A stretch of DNA of 64,000 nucleotides, from assembly GCF_900101115.1 (NCBI RefSeq), contig NZ_FNFU01000001.1:62001-126000 (forward strand), in the 5' to 3' direction. The notes below the pieces were generated by a model. The model had not been told where the DNA came from and ran no database searches. It saw nothing but the letters and a program-made list of their open reading frames with translations. Source of the stretch: Cryobacterium psychrotolerans (GTDB lineage: Bacteria; Actinomycetota; Actinomycetes; Actinomycetales; Microbacteriaceae). Position 1 is the first letter of the stretch; every line of letters starts with the position of its first letter. A program made the position numbers and the translations under genes. This document shows, in pieces, positions 26,717 to 37,875 of this stretch.

Positions 26717-28534
26717 TTAGGGAACCATCCAGCCGAGCACCGGGGTGCTCTGCAGGCCGATCAGGATCGTGACCAGCACGAGCAGTCCCAGGCTCCAGCC
26801 GATGAGCTTGCGGAACAGGGTGCTCTCGGCGCCTTCCATCCCGACGGCGGCCGCGGCCACGGCGAGGTTCTGCAGCGAGAGCATCTTGCCCAGCACTCCG
26901 GCCGACGAGTTGGCTGCGGCCATCAGCACCGGCGAGAGGCCGGTCTCTGCCGCTGCGGTCACCTGCAGCTGCCCGAAGAGCGAGTTGGACGAGGTGTCCG
27001 ACCCGGTCAGGGCCACACCGATCCAGCCGAGCAGGGGGGAGATGAGGGCGAAGAAGCCGCCCGTGGTGGCGAGCGCGACGCCCAGCGAGTTGGTCTGGCC
27101 GGACAGGTTCATCACGAACGACAGCGCGAGCACGGCGGTGACCGTGACGATCGTCCAGCGCAGCTGCACCAGGGTGGCCCAGTAGATGCGCAGGCCTTCA
27201 CGTGCCGAAACCTTGTAGAAGAGCATCGTGGCCAGGCCGGAGAAGAGCAGCAGGGTTCCGGTGGCCTTGATGTGGTCGAGCTTGAACGTCTGCGCGGCAA
27301 CCGCGTTGCCGGCCGCATCGGTGACGTTCAGGCCGGGCCACTGGAAGGTGACACTGCCGACGACGGCAAGCCAGGCCTTGATGGCCGGGATCTGCGCGAT
27401 CGAGAAGATCACCATGATGATCAGGTACGGCGCGACCGAGGTCAGCACCTGACGGGCCGGCGGGCGAGACGTGACCGGCGGCTCGTTGTCGAGCAGCGCG
27501 GTGGCCGTGCCCCCTCCGGTCGCACCGACGCCCGCAGAACCAGAACCAGAACCAGAACCGGAACCAGAACCAGAGCCAGAACCAGAAGACGAGCCGACAG
27601 AGGATGCGGCGGACGAACCAGCGGCGCCGCGCCCTGCGCCGGCCGACCCCGCGAGCAGCGCGGTTTCGGCGGCATCCGCGGCGTGGTCCGTGCTCACGAC
27701 TTCGGCCGGCTGCCAGAAGCGCAGCATGAACAGAACGGCAGTCACGGTTGCGACGGCGGCGACGACGTCGGTCAGTTCGGCGGCGATGAAGTTCGAGGTG
27801 ACGAACTGGGCCAGGCCGAAGACTGCGCCGGCCACGAGGGCCACCGGCCAGGTCTGCTTCAGGCCGCGCTTGCCGTCGACGATGAAGACGAGGATGAGCG
27901 GAACCAGCACCGCGATGAACGGGGTCTGCCGTCCGGCCATCGAGGACAGGTCCTGCATCGGCAGGCCCGTCACACCGCTCAGGGCGACGATGGGTGCCGC
28001 CATCGCGCCGAACGCAACCGGGGCCGTGTTGGCCAGCAGCGACACCATGGCCGATTTCAGCGGCTTCATGCCCGCTGCCATCAGCATCGCGGCCGAGATG
28101 GCCACCGGTGCGCCGAACCCGGCCAGGGCCTCGAGCAGCGCGCCGAACGAGAACGCGATCAGGATCGCGAGGATCCGCAGGTCATTGCTGATCGAGCGGA
28201 TGGTGCGGCCGAGCACCTCGAACCAGGGCGTCGCGACGGTCAGCTTGAAGATCCAGAGCGCGTTCACCAGGATCCACAGGATCGGGAACAGCCCGTAGAC
28301 GGCCCCCGCCGCTGCGGCGCTGAGCGTCTGGCCGATCGGCATCTGCCAGCCGACGATGGCCAGCACGATGGACAGCAACAAGCTGGCCAGTGCCGCCTTG
28401 GGCGCCTTCACCTTGAACACGCCGAGGAGCACGAACAGAAGGATGAGGGGTAGCGCGGCGAGTATCGCCGAGAAGACCAGGGACCCGAGGATCGGGTCGG
28501 TGATCTGCTGGAAAGGCACATCGGTGGAAATCAC
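26717..28534 (-). CDS. L-lactate permease family transporter (LctP/GlcA type)
   Basis: 605 residues with about 12-14 membrane helices. Family segments include ALAGFGAPVAISAAML, NTAPVAFGA and the C-terminal SNSLFGQLQVTAAAETG. A central cytoplasmic loop carries an extra Ser-Gly dipeptide run from a CAGAAC-type microsatellite (about 27538-27597), making it longer than usual. GTG start with SD AAAGGAG. Last gene of the glyoxylate operon; in that setting glycolate is as likely a substrate as lactate, since GlcA belongs to the same family. Confidence 0.88.
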   Translation of the reverse strand: MISTDVPFQQITDPILGSLVFSAILAALPLILLFVLLGVFKVKAPKAALASLLLSIVLAIVGWQMPIGQTLSAAAAGAVYGLFPILWILVNALWIFKLTVATPWFEVLGRTIRSISNDLRILAILIAFSFGALLEALAGFGAPVAISAAMLMAAGMKPLKSAMVSLLANTAPVAFGAMAAPIVALSGVTGLPMQDLSSMAGRQTPFIAVLVPLILVFIVDGKRGLKQTWPVALVAGAVFGLAQFVTSNFIAAELTDVVAAVATVTAVLFMLRFWQPAEVVSTDHAADAAETALLAGSAGAGRGAAGSSAASSVGSSSGSGSGSGSGSGSGSGSAGVGATGGGTATALLDNEPPVTSRPPARQVLTSVAPYLIIMVIFSIAQIPAIKAWLAVVGSVTFQWPGLNVTDAAGNAVAAQTFKLDHIKATGTLLLFSGLATMLFYKVSAREGLRIYWATLVQLRWTIVTVTAVLALSFVMNLSGQTNSLGVALATTGGFFALISPLLGWIGVALTGSDTSSNSLFGQLQVTAAAETGLSPVLMAAANSSAGVLGKMLSLQNLAVAAAAVGMEGAESTLFRKLIGWSLGLLVLVTILIGLQSTPVLGWMVP

Positions 28535-28597
28535 AAAAACTCCTTTGTTTTCGAGAGTGTGGAACGCAAAAAGGTGTAGATAGTGCGTGGCGTGCGC

Positions 28598-31495
28598 TTA
28601 GTGACTCGAGGGGGTCGCCTTGTCGGGCGAGGGCCGCGTCACCTCCTCCAGCAGTTCGAGCACGTGGCGGTAGTCCTTGCCCGTGGCCCGGGTCATCCCG
28701 AGTTCGCAGGTGCGGTTGCAGGAGGCGAACGCCGTGGCGCCCATGGCGACGACGTCGGCCGCCTGGGCCCGGGTGGCGGATTCGGTGAGTTCGGGCTGCA
28801 GCAGGCCGCGGTCGCCGGCGAAGCCGCAGCATCCCCAGTTCTCCGGCACCTGCACCTTCTCGGCCACGCCCGCGGCGAGGGTGTCGAGGGCGCCGTTGAT
28901 GCCCATCCGGGTGGAGGAGCACGTCGGGTGCAGCGCGAGCGACTCGATCTTCTCGTACTCGGGCAACTGCGGCAGGATGCTCGTGGCCGCGAACTCGACC
29001 GCGTCGACGACCCGCAGGCGGTTGGCACTCGTGTCGCTCTCGATCGTCTGCCGCAGCCCCTCGGTGCAGGAGGAGGCGTCGCAGATGATGGTCAGTTCGC
29101 CGTCGTTGGTGGCGGCGTGCAGGGCGGCCAGGGTCTTCTGACGCATGGCTGCCTGCCCGTCGACCAGGCCCTTGGACGACCAGGGGGTGCCGCAGCACAG
29201 CCCGTCGATTTCCGGCGGCACCAGCAGGGTGACTCCGGCGCGCTCGCACAGCTGCTCGAAGCTGAGCTGAACCCCGGGGGTGGCGTCGGTGGCCGGCCCG
29301 AACATGGTCTGCACGCAGGCGGGGAAGTACACGGCCTGCGCCGCGGAGGTCGGCGCCGGGCGCTTGCGCCTGGGGCCGCCGCCGGGGAGCTCCGCGGAGT
29401 ACAGCGGCACGGCATCCGTGCCCAGCACCTTGCGGGCCAGCTTGTTGGGCCCGGCCAGGACCCCGGCCGGCACGTGCTTCACGACGCGAAGCGCCAGGCC
29501 GGCGCCGCTCGTGACCGCGCCCCAGTTCTTCGCCGCGACGTTCCAGATGCCCTTGTCGACCGGTCCGGCTGCGTCTTCGCGGAGCCTCTTGACCAGGCTG
29601 CCGGTGTTGATGTTCACCGGGCAGGCGGTCTGGCACATGCCGTCGACGGCGCAGGTCTGCACGGCGTCGTACTCGTAGTCCTTCTCCATTTCGGCGACCA
29701 GGGCGAGGTTTCCGTCCTGCCTGGCCCCTTCGATGGCGCGCAGGCTGACGATCCTCTGCCGCGGGGTCAGCGTCAGGTCCCGGCTCGGGCAGACCGGTTC
29801 GCACCAGCCGCACTCGGTGCAGCGGTCCACTTCGGCGGCCACCGCCGGTACGGCCTTGAGGTCTTTCAGGTGCGCCTCGGGGTCGGGGTTGATGAGCACG
29901 CCCGGGTTGAGCATGCCGGTCGGGTCGAAGAGCAGCTTGATCTGGCACATCACGTCGTAGAGTTCGTCGCCGAACTGCGGGCGCACATACGGCGCCATCA
30001 CCCGGCCGGTGCCGTGCTCGGCCTTGAGCGAGCCGCCCTCGCGGAGCACCAGCTCGACGAGGTCCTCGGTGAACGCGCTGAAGCGGGCCGTGCCCTCGGG
30101 GCTGGCGAAGTCGTCGATGAGCATGAAGTGCACGTTGCCGTCTTTGGCATGGCCGAAGATCATGCCGTTCTGGTACTCGTACTTGTCGAAGAGGCTCATG
30201 AGTTCCACGCAGGTGCGGGCCAGCGCCGGCACCGGCACGGCGATGTCTTCGAGCAGCGCGTTGGTGCCCTGCGGGCGCGTGCCGCCGACGGCGGGGATGA
30301 TTCCCTTGCGCAGGTGCCACAGCTGGCCGCGGATACCGGCGTCGGTCGTGAAGTCGGCCGGCAGGGTGAGCCCCAGCCCGTCGACGACCTCGAGCCCGGT
30401 CCGCAGCAGTTCGGCGAGGCTTTCGGGGGATTCGGCGTGGTACTCCACCAGCAGGGCAGCGTGGTCCTCGACGACCAGGTCGCGCACGATGTCGGGCGTG
30501 CCGGGCATCGACTGCCCGACCTTCAGCGACAGGGCGTCCATCAGCTCGAGGGTCGCCGCGCCGGTGGCCACCAGCGCCGGCAGCGCGGCGGTGGCCGGCT
30601 CCAGGCCGGGGAAGATCAGCAGGGCGGTCGTCACGTGCGGCAGCCGGGGCACCGTGCGGAAGACGGCCTCGGCCACGAACCCGAGCGTGCCCTCGCTGCC
30701 CACGATCAGGTGCGCCAGGATGTCCGCCGGCCGCTCGTAGTCCAGCAGGGAGTTCACCCCGTAGCCCATGGTGTTCTTCATCGAGTACTGCTGCCTGATG
30801 GTGGCGACGGATGCCGGATTCTCGCGGGTTCGCCTGGCGAGCCGAAGCAGACCGTCGTAGAGGTCGGGCTCCCGCTCGCGCAGCCGCTCGTCGGCATCCG
30901 CTGCCCCGGTGTCGACGACCGTGCCGCTCGGCAGCACGACGGTCACCGATTCGAGCGTCTGGTAGGCGTTGTCCACCGTGCCGCAGGCCATGCCGGAGGA
31001 GTTGTTGGCCACGACGCCGCCGATCGTGGCGGCCGATTCGCTGGCCGGGTCCGGCCCGAACTTGCGGCCGTATTTCGCCAGCCGGGCGTTCAGGGCCCGC
31101 ACGATGACGCCGGGCTGCACCCGCACGCGGGCGCCGTCGTCGAGCACCTCGATCTGCTTGAAGTGGCGGCGCACATCCACCAGCACGCCGTCGGAGATGG
31201 CCTGGCCGCTCAGGCTGGTGCCGCCGGAGCGGAAGGTGAGCGGGATGCCCTGGGCCGCGCTGGCCTGCAGCAGCCGGCCCACCTCGGCGGCGTCGCGGGC
31301 GACCACCACGGCGCGCGGAATCAGGAGGAAGTGAGAGGCGTCGTGGGCGTTGGCGTGCAGATCCAGCGCGCGGGTCTTCACCCGGGTCGGGTCGGCCACG
31401 GCCGCGCGGAGCGATGCGAGCACGTGGTCTCCGAGCGTGTCGGCCGGTGCGCTGCTGGGCCGAGTGGTGCCGAGCAGATCTTGGGTGGTAGTCAC
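28598..31495 (-). CDS. FAD-binding and Fe-S 2-hydroxyacid dehydrogenase (D-lactate/glycolate type)
   Basis: 965 residues, a single-chain form of the GlcDEF/Dld-II type. The N-terminal PCMH FAD domain has FRSGGTSLSGQA and GPDPASESAATIGGVVANN. A FAD-oxidase C-terminal domain follows, then two 4Fe-4S motifs (CTECGWCEPVCPS and CAVDGMCQTACPV around residues 545-625), and two CCG domains at the end (LCCGTPWSSKG, GCCGFAGDRG). GTG start with SD AAAGGAG in the same context as the permease start. In this operon it most likely oxidises glycolate (to glyoxylate) or D-lactate at the membrane. Confidence 0.88.
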   Translation of the reverse strand: MTTTQDLLGTTRPSSAPADTLGDHVLASLRAAVADPTRVKTRALDLHANAHDASHFLLIPRAVVVARDAAEVGRLLQASAAQGIPLTFRSGGTSLSGQAISDGVLVDVRRHFKQIEVLDDGARVRVQPGVIVRALNARLAKYGRKFGPDPASESAATIGGVVANNSSGMACGTVDNAYQTLESVTVVLPSGTVVDTGAADADERLREREPDLYDGLLRLARRTRENPASVATIRQQYSMKNTMGYGVNSLLDYERPADILAHLIVGSEGTLGFVAEAVFRTVPRLPHVTTALLIFPGLEPATAALPALVATGAATLELMDALSLKVGQSMPGTPDIVRDLVVEDHAALLVEYHAESPESLAELLRTGLEVVDGLGLTLPADFTTDAGIRGQLWHLRKGIIPAVGGTRPQGTNALLEDIAVPVPALARTCVELMSLFDKYEYQNGMIFGHAKDGNVHFMLIDDFASPEGTARFSAFTEDLVELVLREGGSLKAEHGTGRVMAPYVRPQFGDELYDVMCQIKLLFDPTGMLNPGVLINPDPEAHLKDLKAVPAVAAEVDRCTECGWCEPVCPSRDLTLTPRQRIVSLRAIEGARQDGNLALVAEMEKDYEYDAVQTCAVDGMCQTACPVNINTGSLVKRLREDAAGPVDKGIWNVAAKNWGAVTSGAGLALRVVKHVPAGVLAGPNKLARKVLGTDAVPLYSAELPGGGPRRKRPAPTSAAQAVYFPACVQTMFGPATDATPGVQLSFEQLCERAGVTLLVPPEIDGLCCGTPWSSKGLVDGQAAMRQKTLAALHAATNDGELTIICDASSCTEGLRQTIESDTSANRLRVVDAVEFAATSILPQLPEYEKIESLALHPTCSSTRMGINGALDTLAAGVAEKVQVPENWGCCGFAGDRGLLQPELTESATRAQAADVVAMGATAFASCNRTCELGMTRATGKDYRHVLELLEEVTRPSPDKATPSSH

Positions 31496-31559
31496 GGAAA
31501 CTCCTTTGTTTCGGGCGAAAAAGTGTGGCGGCGGCGGCGGTGGCGCAGGTGCCGGTGAG

Positions 31560-32693
31560 CTAGCGGTCGTCGCCGAGCCTCGTGGCGATGAGCGCGCCGA
31601 TGCGGGTGAGTAGGGGGCCGGGTTCGCTCATGCACCGATCCGTGTCCGGTTCCAGATCGGTGAGCGCATAGGTGCGGTCGAACCCCGCGTCGATGAGTTC
31701 TTCCGGCGTGAGCGTGGACTGACCGCAGACGGCGATGGTGGGAACGCCCGCCCGGGCCGCGGCCTGGGCCACGCCGACGGGGGCCTTGCCGCCGAGGCTC
31801 TGGTGGTCGAGGCATCCCTCGCCGGTGATCACCAGGGTCGCCCCGGCTACGCGCGTCTGCATGCCGGTGAACTCGAGTACAACGTCGATGCCCGCGCGGC
31901 GTTCCCCGCCCAGCACGGCCAGCACGGCGTAGCCGACGCCGCCGGCGGCACCGGAGCCGGGCGCCTCGGTGGCGGTCAGGGCGACAGCGCCGATTTCGGC
32001 GGCCAGCACGCGCGAGTAGTTCATCAGGGCCGACTCCAGCAGCTCGACGTCGGCCGGCCCGGCGCCCTTCTGGGGTGCGAAGACGGCAGCGGCGCCCGTC
32101 GCGCCGAGCAGGGGATTGTCCACGTCGCTGGCGAGCGTGATCCGCGCGGAGGCGAGGCGCGGGTCGAGGCCGGACAGGTCGACCTTCGCCAGGCGAGCCA
32201 GGGCGCCGCCGCCGTCGGGCAGAACGGCCCCGGCCTCGTCGAGCAGCCGGGCGCCGAGGCCGGAGAGCAGGCCGGCCCCGCCGTCGGTTCCGGCGCTGCC
32301 GCCGATGCCGAGGATGATGTGGGTGCAGCCCTGGGCCAGGGCTGCGGCGATGAGTTCGCCGGTGCCGCGGCTGGTCGCGCGGAGGGCATCCGGAACACCG
32401 TCCGGCAGGGCGGCGAGCCCGGATGCCGTGGCCATCTCGATCACGGCCTCCTCGCCGCGCACGGCGAAGGCCGCCTGCAGGGGCAGTCCGGTCGGCCCGG
32501 TCACGGTGACGACCTGGCGGGTGAAGCCGGAACCGACGGCGGCGTCGAGGGTTCCCTCGCCGCCGTCCGCCACCGGCGCCCGGTCGATTACGAGACCCGG
32601 GTCGACCGAGCGCAGGCCGGCCTCGAGGAAGGCGACGACATCCGGTGCGCTCAGCGAGCCCCGGAACTTATCGGGAGCGACAACGATGCGCAT
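31560..32693 (-). CDS. glxK: Glycerate 2-kinase (GlxK family)
   Basis: 377 residues. MRIVVAPDKFRGSLSA at the N-terminus and GIGGSAGTDGGAG in the middle are diagnostic of the GlxK/GarK glycerate kinase family. It phosphorylates D-glycerate made by tartronate semialdehyde reductase and so feeds glycolysis. The start at 32693 lies 2 bp after the gcl stop and is preferred to a longer upstream frame lacking homology. Confidence 0.9.
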   Translation of the reverse strand: MRIVVAPDKFRGSLSAPDVVAFLEAGLRSVDPGLVIDRAPVADGGEGTLDAAVGSGFTRQVVTVTGPTGLPLQAAFAVRGEEAVIEMATASGLAALPDGVPDALRATSRGTGELIAAALAQGCTHIILGIGGSAGTDGGAGLLSGLGARLLDEAGAVLPDGGGALARLAKVDLSGLDPRLASARITLASDVDNPLLGATGAAAVFAPQKGAGPADVELLESALMNYSRVLAAEIGAVALTATEAPGSGAAGGVGYAVLAVLGGERRAGIDVVLEFTGMQTRVAGATLVITGEGCLDHQSLGGKAPVGVAQAAARAGVPTIAVCGQSTLTPEELIDAGFDRTYALTDLEPDTDRCMSEPGPLLTRIGALIATRLGDDR

Positions 32694-32695
32694 GC

Positions 32696-34483
<1,788 letters not shown>

Positions 34484-34552
34484 GATTCTCCTAGTGGTTC
34501 TGGTGCCTGGCGGGGCTGGTTGGTTGGCGCTGGTGGTGAGCTGCGCTGTTGG

Positions 34553-35437
34553 TTAATCGCGCGAGCGGCCGGACAGCTGCTCGACGATGAGCAGCAGCGC
34601 GGAGTGGTCGAGCGAACCGTGGCCCTGCGCGCGGAGCGAGCCCATCAGCTGGGCGGTCATGGCGCCCAGCGGGATGGCGACGCCGGCCTCGCGGGCGGCG
34701 GCGGTGACGATGCCCAGGTCCTTGTGGTGCAGGTCGACGCGGAACCCCGGCTCGAACGTGCGGGCCGCCATCCCGGCCGCCTTGCGGTCGAGGATGCGGT
34801 TGCCGGCGAGTCCGCCGGCAAGCACGGTGATGGCCGATTCGGTGTCGACCTCGTGCGCCTCGAGGAACACGAGCGCCTCGGCGACGAGCTGGATCGTGCC
34901 GGCGACGATCAGCTGGTTCGCGGCCTTCACGGTCTGGCCGGAGCCGGACGGGCCCACGTGCACGATCGTCTTGCCGACCGCCTCGAGCACGGGGCGGGCG
35001 GCCTCGACGTCGGCGGCCTCACCGCCGACCATGATAGAGAGGGCCGCCTCGATGGCGCCCTGCTCGCCGCCCGAGACGGGGGCGTCGACCGGGCGGATTC
35101 CGCGGGCGCTCGCCGCCTGGGCCAGCCGGATGGCGACATCCGGGCGGATCGTGCTGGCGTCGACCCAGATGGCGCCGGACTTCGCGTTGGCGATCAGTCC
35201 GTCGTCACCGCCGGCGACGCTCTCGACGTCGGGGGAGTCCGGCAGCATGGTGATGATCACGTCGGCGTCCCTGACGGCGTCGGCGACGCTCGTCGCGCCG
35301 CGGCCGCCGTTGGCGACGAGCTGGTCGATCCGGCCCTGACTGCGGTTGAAGCCGATCACGTCGTGGCCGGCCTTGCTCAGGTTGGAGGCCATGGGCAGGC
35401 CCATGATGCCCAGGCCGATGACGGCAACGGTGCTCAT
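34553..35437 (-). CDS. glxR: Tartronate semialdehyde reductase (2-hydroxy-3-oxopropionate reductase)
   Basis: 294 residues, beta-hydroxyacid dehydrogenase family. NAD-binding GLGIMGLPMASNL, the substrate motif DAPVSGGEQGA, the catalytic-Lys segment GQTVKAANQL and the C-terminal HHKDLGI are all present. Start at 35437: the SD GAGGAG lies within the hyi 3' end, and the genes overlap by 4 bp (ATGA). Reduces tartronate semialdehyde to D-glycerate. Confidence 0.93.
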   Translation of the reverse strand: MSTVAVIGLGIMGLPMASNLSKAGHDVIGFNRSQGRIDQLVANGGRGATSVADAVRDADVIITMLPDSPDVESVAGGDDGLIANAKSGAIWVDASTIRPDVAIRLAQAASARGIRPVDAPVSGGEQGAIEAALSIMVGGEAADVEAARPVLEAVGKTIVHVGPSGSGQTVKAANQLIVAGTIQLVAEALVFLEAHEVDTESAITVLAGGLAGNRILDRKAAGMAARTFEPGFRVDLHHKDLGIVTAAAREAGVAIPLGAMTAQLMGSLRAQGHGSLDHSALLLIVEQLSGRSRD

Positions 35438-36285
35438 TTGGTGATCTCCTCGGTGCTGGTGGTCGGTGCGGTGGTGGCTGATTCTGTGCTGGCCGGCTGG
35501 GTGCTGGCCAGCCAGGCGAACGGATGCTCGGCCGCCGACTTGTATTCGAGCCCCACGTAGCCCTCGTAGCCGAGTTCCCAGCTCCGATCGAGCCAGGCGT
35601 CGATGGGCAGGGTGCCCGTTCCGGGTTCCCCGCGGCCCGGGGCATCCGCGATCTGGATGTGGCCGAACTGGCGTGCGTGCAGCTCGATGACGGCGTTCAC
35701 GTCGTCGCCGTTGACGGCCAGGTGGTAGAAGTCGGCCAGAAGTTTGATGTTCGTGTCGCCGTGGCGGGCCGTGACGGTCCTGATGACGCCCAGCACGTCG
35801 TCGGCGGTGAGCAGCGGGTAGAGGGGCGCGCCGCTGACCGGCTCGAGCAGCACGACTCCGCCGATCGGAGCCACGGCCTGCGCGGCCAGGGAGAGGTTTT
35901 CTGCGGCGAGGTCGTCCTGCTCCTCGGGGGTGACGCCGTCGACCCGGTTGCCGTAGAGGGCGTTGAATGCCTTGCAGCCGAGGCGCTCGCCGATGCCGGC
36001 GACGACCGCGAGGTTGTCGCGGAACTCGTCGGACCGGGCCGGCCAGGACACCAGGCCCCGGTCGCCGGCAGGCATGTCCCCGGCGGCGAAGTTCAGTCCG
36101 CTCAGCTGCACGCCGGCATCCGTGATCGCCTTCTCGAACGCGTCGACCTCGACGTCGCTCGGCACGGCGGTGGGGAAAGGCCACCAGAATTCCACGGCGT
36201 CGAAGCCGGCGGCTTTGGCGGCTGCCGGGCGCTCAAGCAGGGGCAGTTCCGTCAGGAGGATCGAGCAGTTCACGGTGTACGGCAT
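35434..36285 (-). CDS. hyi: Hydroxypyruvate isomerase family protein
   Basis: 283 residues of the xylose-isomerase-like TIM barrel. N-terminal NCSILLTELPLLERPAAA, then GFDAVEFWWPF, QLSGLNFAAGDMPAGDRG, the metal ligand stretch LLEPVSG and DFYHLAVNGDDV match Hyi. A Ser/Thr/Pro tail extends it slightly. First gene of the six-gene glyoxylate operon. Interconverts hydroxypyruvate and tartronate semialdehyde. Confidence 0.9.
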   Translation of the reverse strand: MPYTVNCSILLTELPLLERPAAAKAAGFDAVEFWWPFPTAVPSDVEVDAFEKAITDAGVQLSGLNFAAGDMPAGDRGLVSWPARSDEFRDNLAVVAGIGERLGCKAFNALYGNRVDGVTPEEQDDLAAENLSLAAQAVAPIGGVVLLEPVSGAPLYPLLTADDVLGVIRTVTARHGDTNIKLLADFYHLAVNGDDVNAVIELHARQFGHIQIADAPGRGEPGTGTLPIDAWLDRSWELGYEGYVGLEYKSAAEHPFAWLASTQPASTESATTAPTTSTEEITK

Positions 36286-36314
36286 GTGCGTCCTTCGGTT
36301 GCGATCGTCGGATA

Positions 36315-36329
36315 TTCCACAATATGGAA
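36315..36329. promoter_or_regulatory. IclR-type operator upstream of the glyoxylate operon
   Basis: TTCCA-CAATA-TGGAA is a perfect palindrome of the kind bound by IclR-family regulators such as AllR. It lies about 30 bp upstream of the hyi start. No IclR gene is in the window, so the regulator is encoded elsewhere. The rest of the 545-bp gap up to the VOC gene holds only the degenerate tandem array. Confidence 0.55.
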
Positions 36330-36540
36330 GGGATCTTCTGTCTTATGAAAGAGTAGGCGTGACCGGGCGTCGCGTCAACTTTCGACGCGCTGAGCGATGG
36401 AGGTGCGAAATCCATTTCCCCAGGTCAGCGGGGCGCGATCGCGCGCACGCGTTGCCGCATATTCACCGTTTCGTCGGCCTCGTCCCACGTCGGCGGCGGA
36501 GCCATCTCGAGGGTTGCGTGCAGCGCGGTTCAGGGTCGCG

Positions 36541-36842
36541 GTTCAGTGCCCGCAGTTCAGGGCCCGCGGCTCAGGTTTCGTAGGGCCAGATTTCGTGGGC
36601 CGGGCTTCGTAGGGCTCAGATCGCGTAGGGCCAGATTGCGTTGGGGTCAGACCTGGGACTCAGATTGCGCCGGGGTCAGAGTTCGTAGGGGCCAGATTGC
36701 GTTGGGGTCAGACCTGGGCTCAGATTTCGTCGGGCCAGAGCTCGTAGGGGTCAGATTGCGCCGGGCTCAGATTTGGCAGGGGTCAGATTGCGTCGGGCTC
36801 AGATTTCGCAGGGGTCAGGTTTCGTCGGGCTCAGATCTCGTA
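36541..36842. repeat. Degenerate tandem array, unit about 19 bp
   Basis: About fifteen variants of GGGCTCAGATTTCGTC follow one another, with spacing of roughly 16-22 bp. It is not a CRISPR array, because the units have no unique spacers. The last unit runs into the 3' end of the VOC gene: it supplies that gene's stop codon and final residues. Confidence 0.75.
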
Positions 36843-37406
36843 GTCCGATCCCTCGAGGTCGGTGGGGGTGCGCTCGCCCGCCGCGAGCTCCTGGAACAGG
36901 GTCACGGTGAGGCCCGCCGGAGCCTCGAGGCGGGAGTTGAGCGACTGCCACGGGGTCACCCGCGGGGCCGCGATCAGCGCGGCGCCGGCATCCGTCAGCG
37001 CCTGGGTCGTCTCGGCGGCGTCGGCGACCTCGAACGCCACCCGGATGTGCCCGCTCGGAATGCCGTCGGTCTCAAGCCCGTCGATCATCCGCCGCTGCGC
37101 CGGGTTGTGCAGTTCCAGGGTCGCCCGGCCGGCGTCGAGGACCATCCCGCGGGCCTCGCCCTCGCCCTCGTCCTCGAACGACTCCTCCTCGGTGAGGCCG
37201 AGCGCATCGCGGTAGAAGCGCACCGCGGCGTCGTAATCGGCCGCCTCGACGACCAGGCGCAGCTGGCGCACGGGCGGCCTCGGGCCGGCGCCCCTCGGGT
37301 CTGCGCCCTTCGGGTCGGCGCCCCTCGGGTCTGCGCCCTTCGGTTCCCTCTCCTTTGGATCGGCGCTCTTCGGGTCCCTGTCCTTGGGGTCGCTGTGATT
37401 GCTCAT
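36831..37406 (-). CDS. VOC family (glyoxalase-like) protein with DPK-repeat N-terminus
   Basis: 191 residues. From about residue 48 it has the VOC fold: QLRLVVEAADYDAAVRFYRD, ALGLTEE, LDAGRATLELH, HIRVAFEVADA and a C-terminal TLFQEL. The first 45 residues are a low-complexity repeat of DPK-x-ADP units from a short tandem DNA repeat. The extreme C-terminus is encoded by the adjoining tandem array. Metal ligands cannot be assigned with certainty; function unknown. Confidence 0.8.
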   Translation of the reverse strand: MSNHSDPKDRDPKSADPKEREPKGADPRGADPKGADPRGAGPRPPVRQLRLVVEAADYDAAVRFYRDALGLTEEESFEDEGEGEARGMVLDAGRATLELHNPAQRRMIDGLETDGIPSGHIRVAFEVADAAETTQALTDAGAALIAAPRVTPWQSLNSRLEAPAGLTVTLFQELAAGERTPTDLEGSDYEI

Positions 37407-37451
37407 ACGTTCAGGCTACGAACGACCCCCGCGACGCACAATGGGTATCAG

Positions 37452-37516
37452 ATCACATTGAGATGCGGACAAAGTACCTTCAATTCGCCCGGGAAGGTTC
37501 CTTTTCCGCAACTCAG
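37452..37516. repeat. Palindromic element family A, subtype 2, copy 1
   Basis: 65 bp starting ATCACATTGA. Arms TGCGGACAAAGTACCTTC and GGAAGGTTCCTTTTCCGCA form the palindrome. Clearly related to the elements at 2171 and 2369. Short CCTTGCGTC repeats fill the space to the next copy. Confidence 0.75.
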
Positions 37517-37617
37517 CGCCGCCCTCGCCCTCTTGCGTCCTTGCGTCCTTGCCCTTGCGTCCGCGCCCTTGCGTCCTTGCCCTCGCCCTCGCGCCCCCGC
37601 GCACGCCCCAGAAGTCA

Positions 37618-37682
37618 ATCACATTGAATTGCGGACAAAGTACCTTCAATTCGCGAGGGAAGGTTCCTTTTCCGCGACTCAG
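37618..37682. repeat. Palindromic element family A, subtype 2, copy 2
   Basis: Second 65-bp copy in the same orientation, 166 bp from the first. As on the left end of the window, the element occurs as a direct pair. The gap 37407-37875 holds the two copies and, near its end, the SD of the next gene. Confidence 0.75.
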
Positions 37683-37875
37683 TGCGGCCCTCGCGCCCCG
37701 CGCACTCTCGCGTCTCGAGCACGCCCCCACGCACGCCCCCCAAACACCCCCGCTGACCCCCGAAAGCGGCCGAGAAACTTCTTCGCAGCACGCATAGTGT
37801 CGAAAAGCAGGAGTAGTGTCAACGGCCCCCTGGTACCCGACCCGGTCGCACTGGCACACCCTCAAGGAGGTCGAC

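Noticed and set aside
28583..31558. Long plus-strand frame opposite the FAD/Fe-S dehydrogenase
   Set aside because: Mirror frame; the minus-strand protein has clear FAD and 4Fe-4S motifs and an SD.
36541..36842. Possible CRISPR array
   Set aside because: Units are degenerate and contiguous with no unique spacers, and there are no cas genes.
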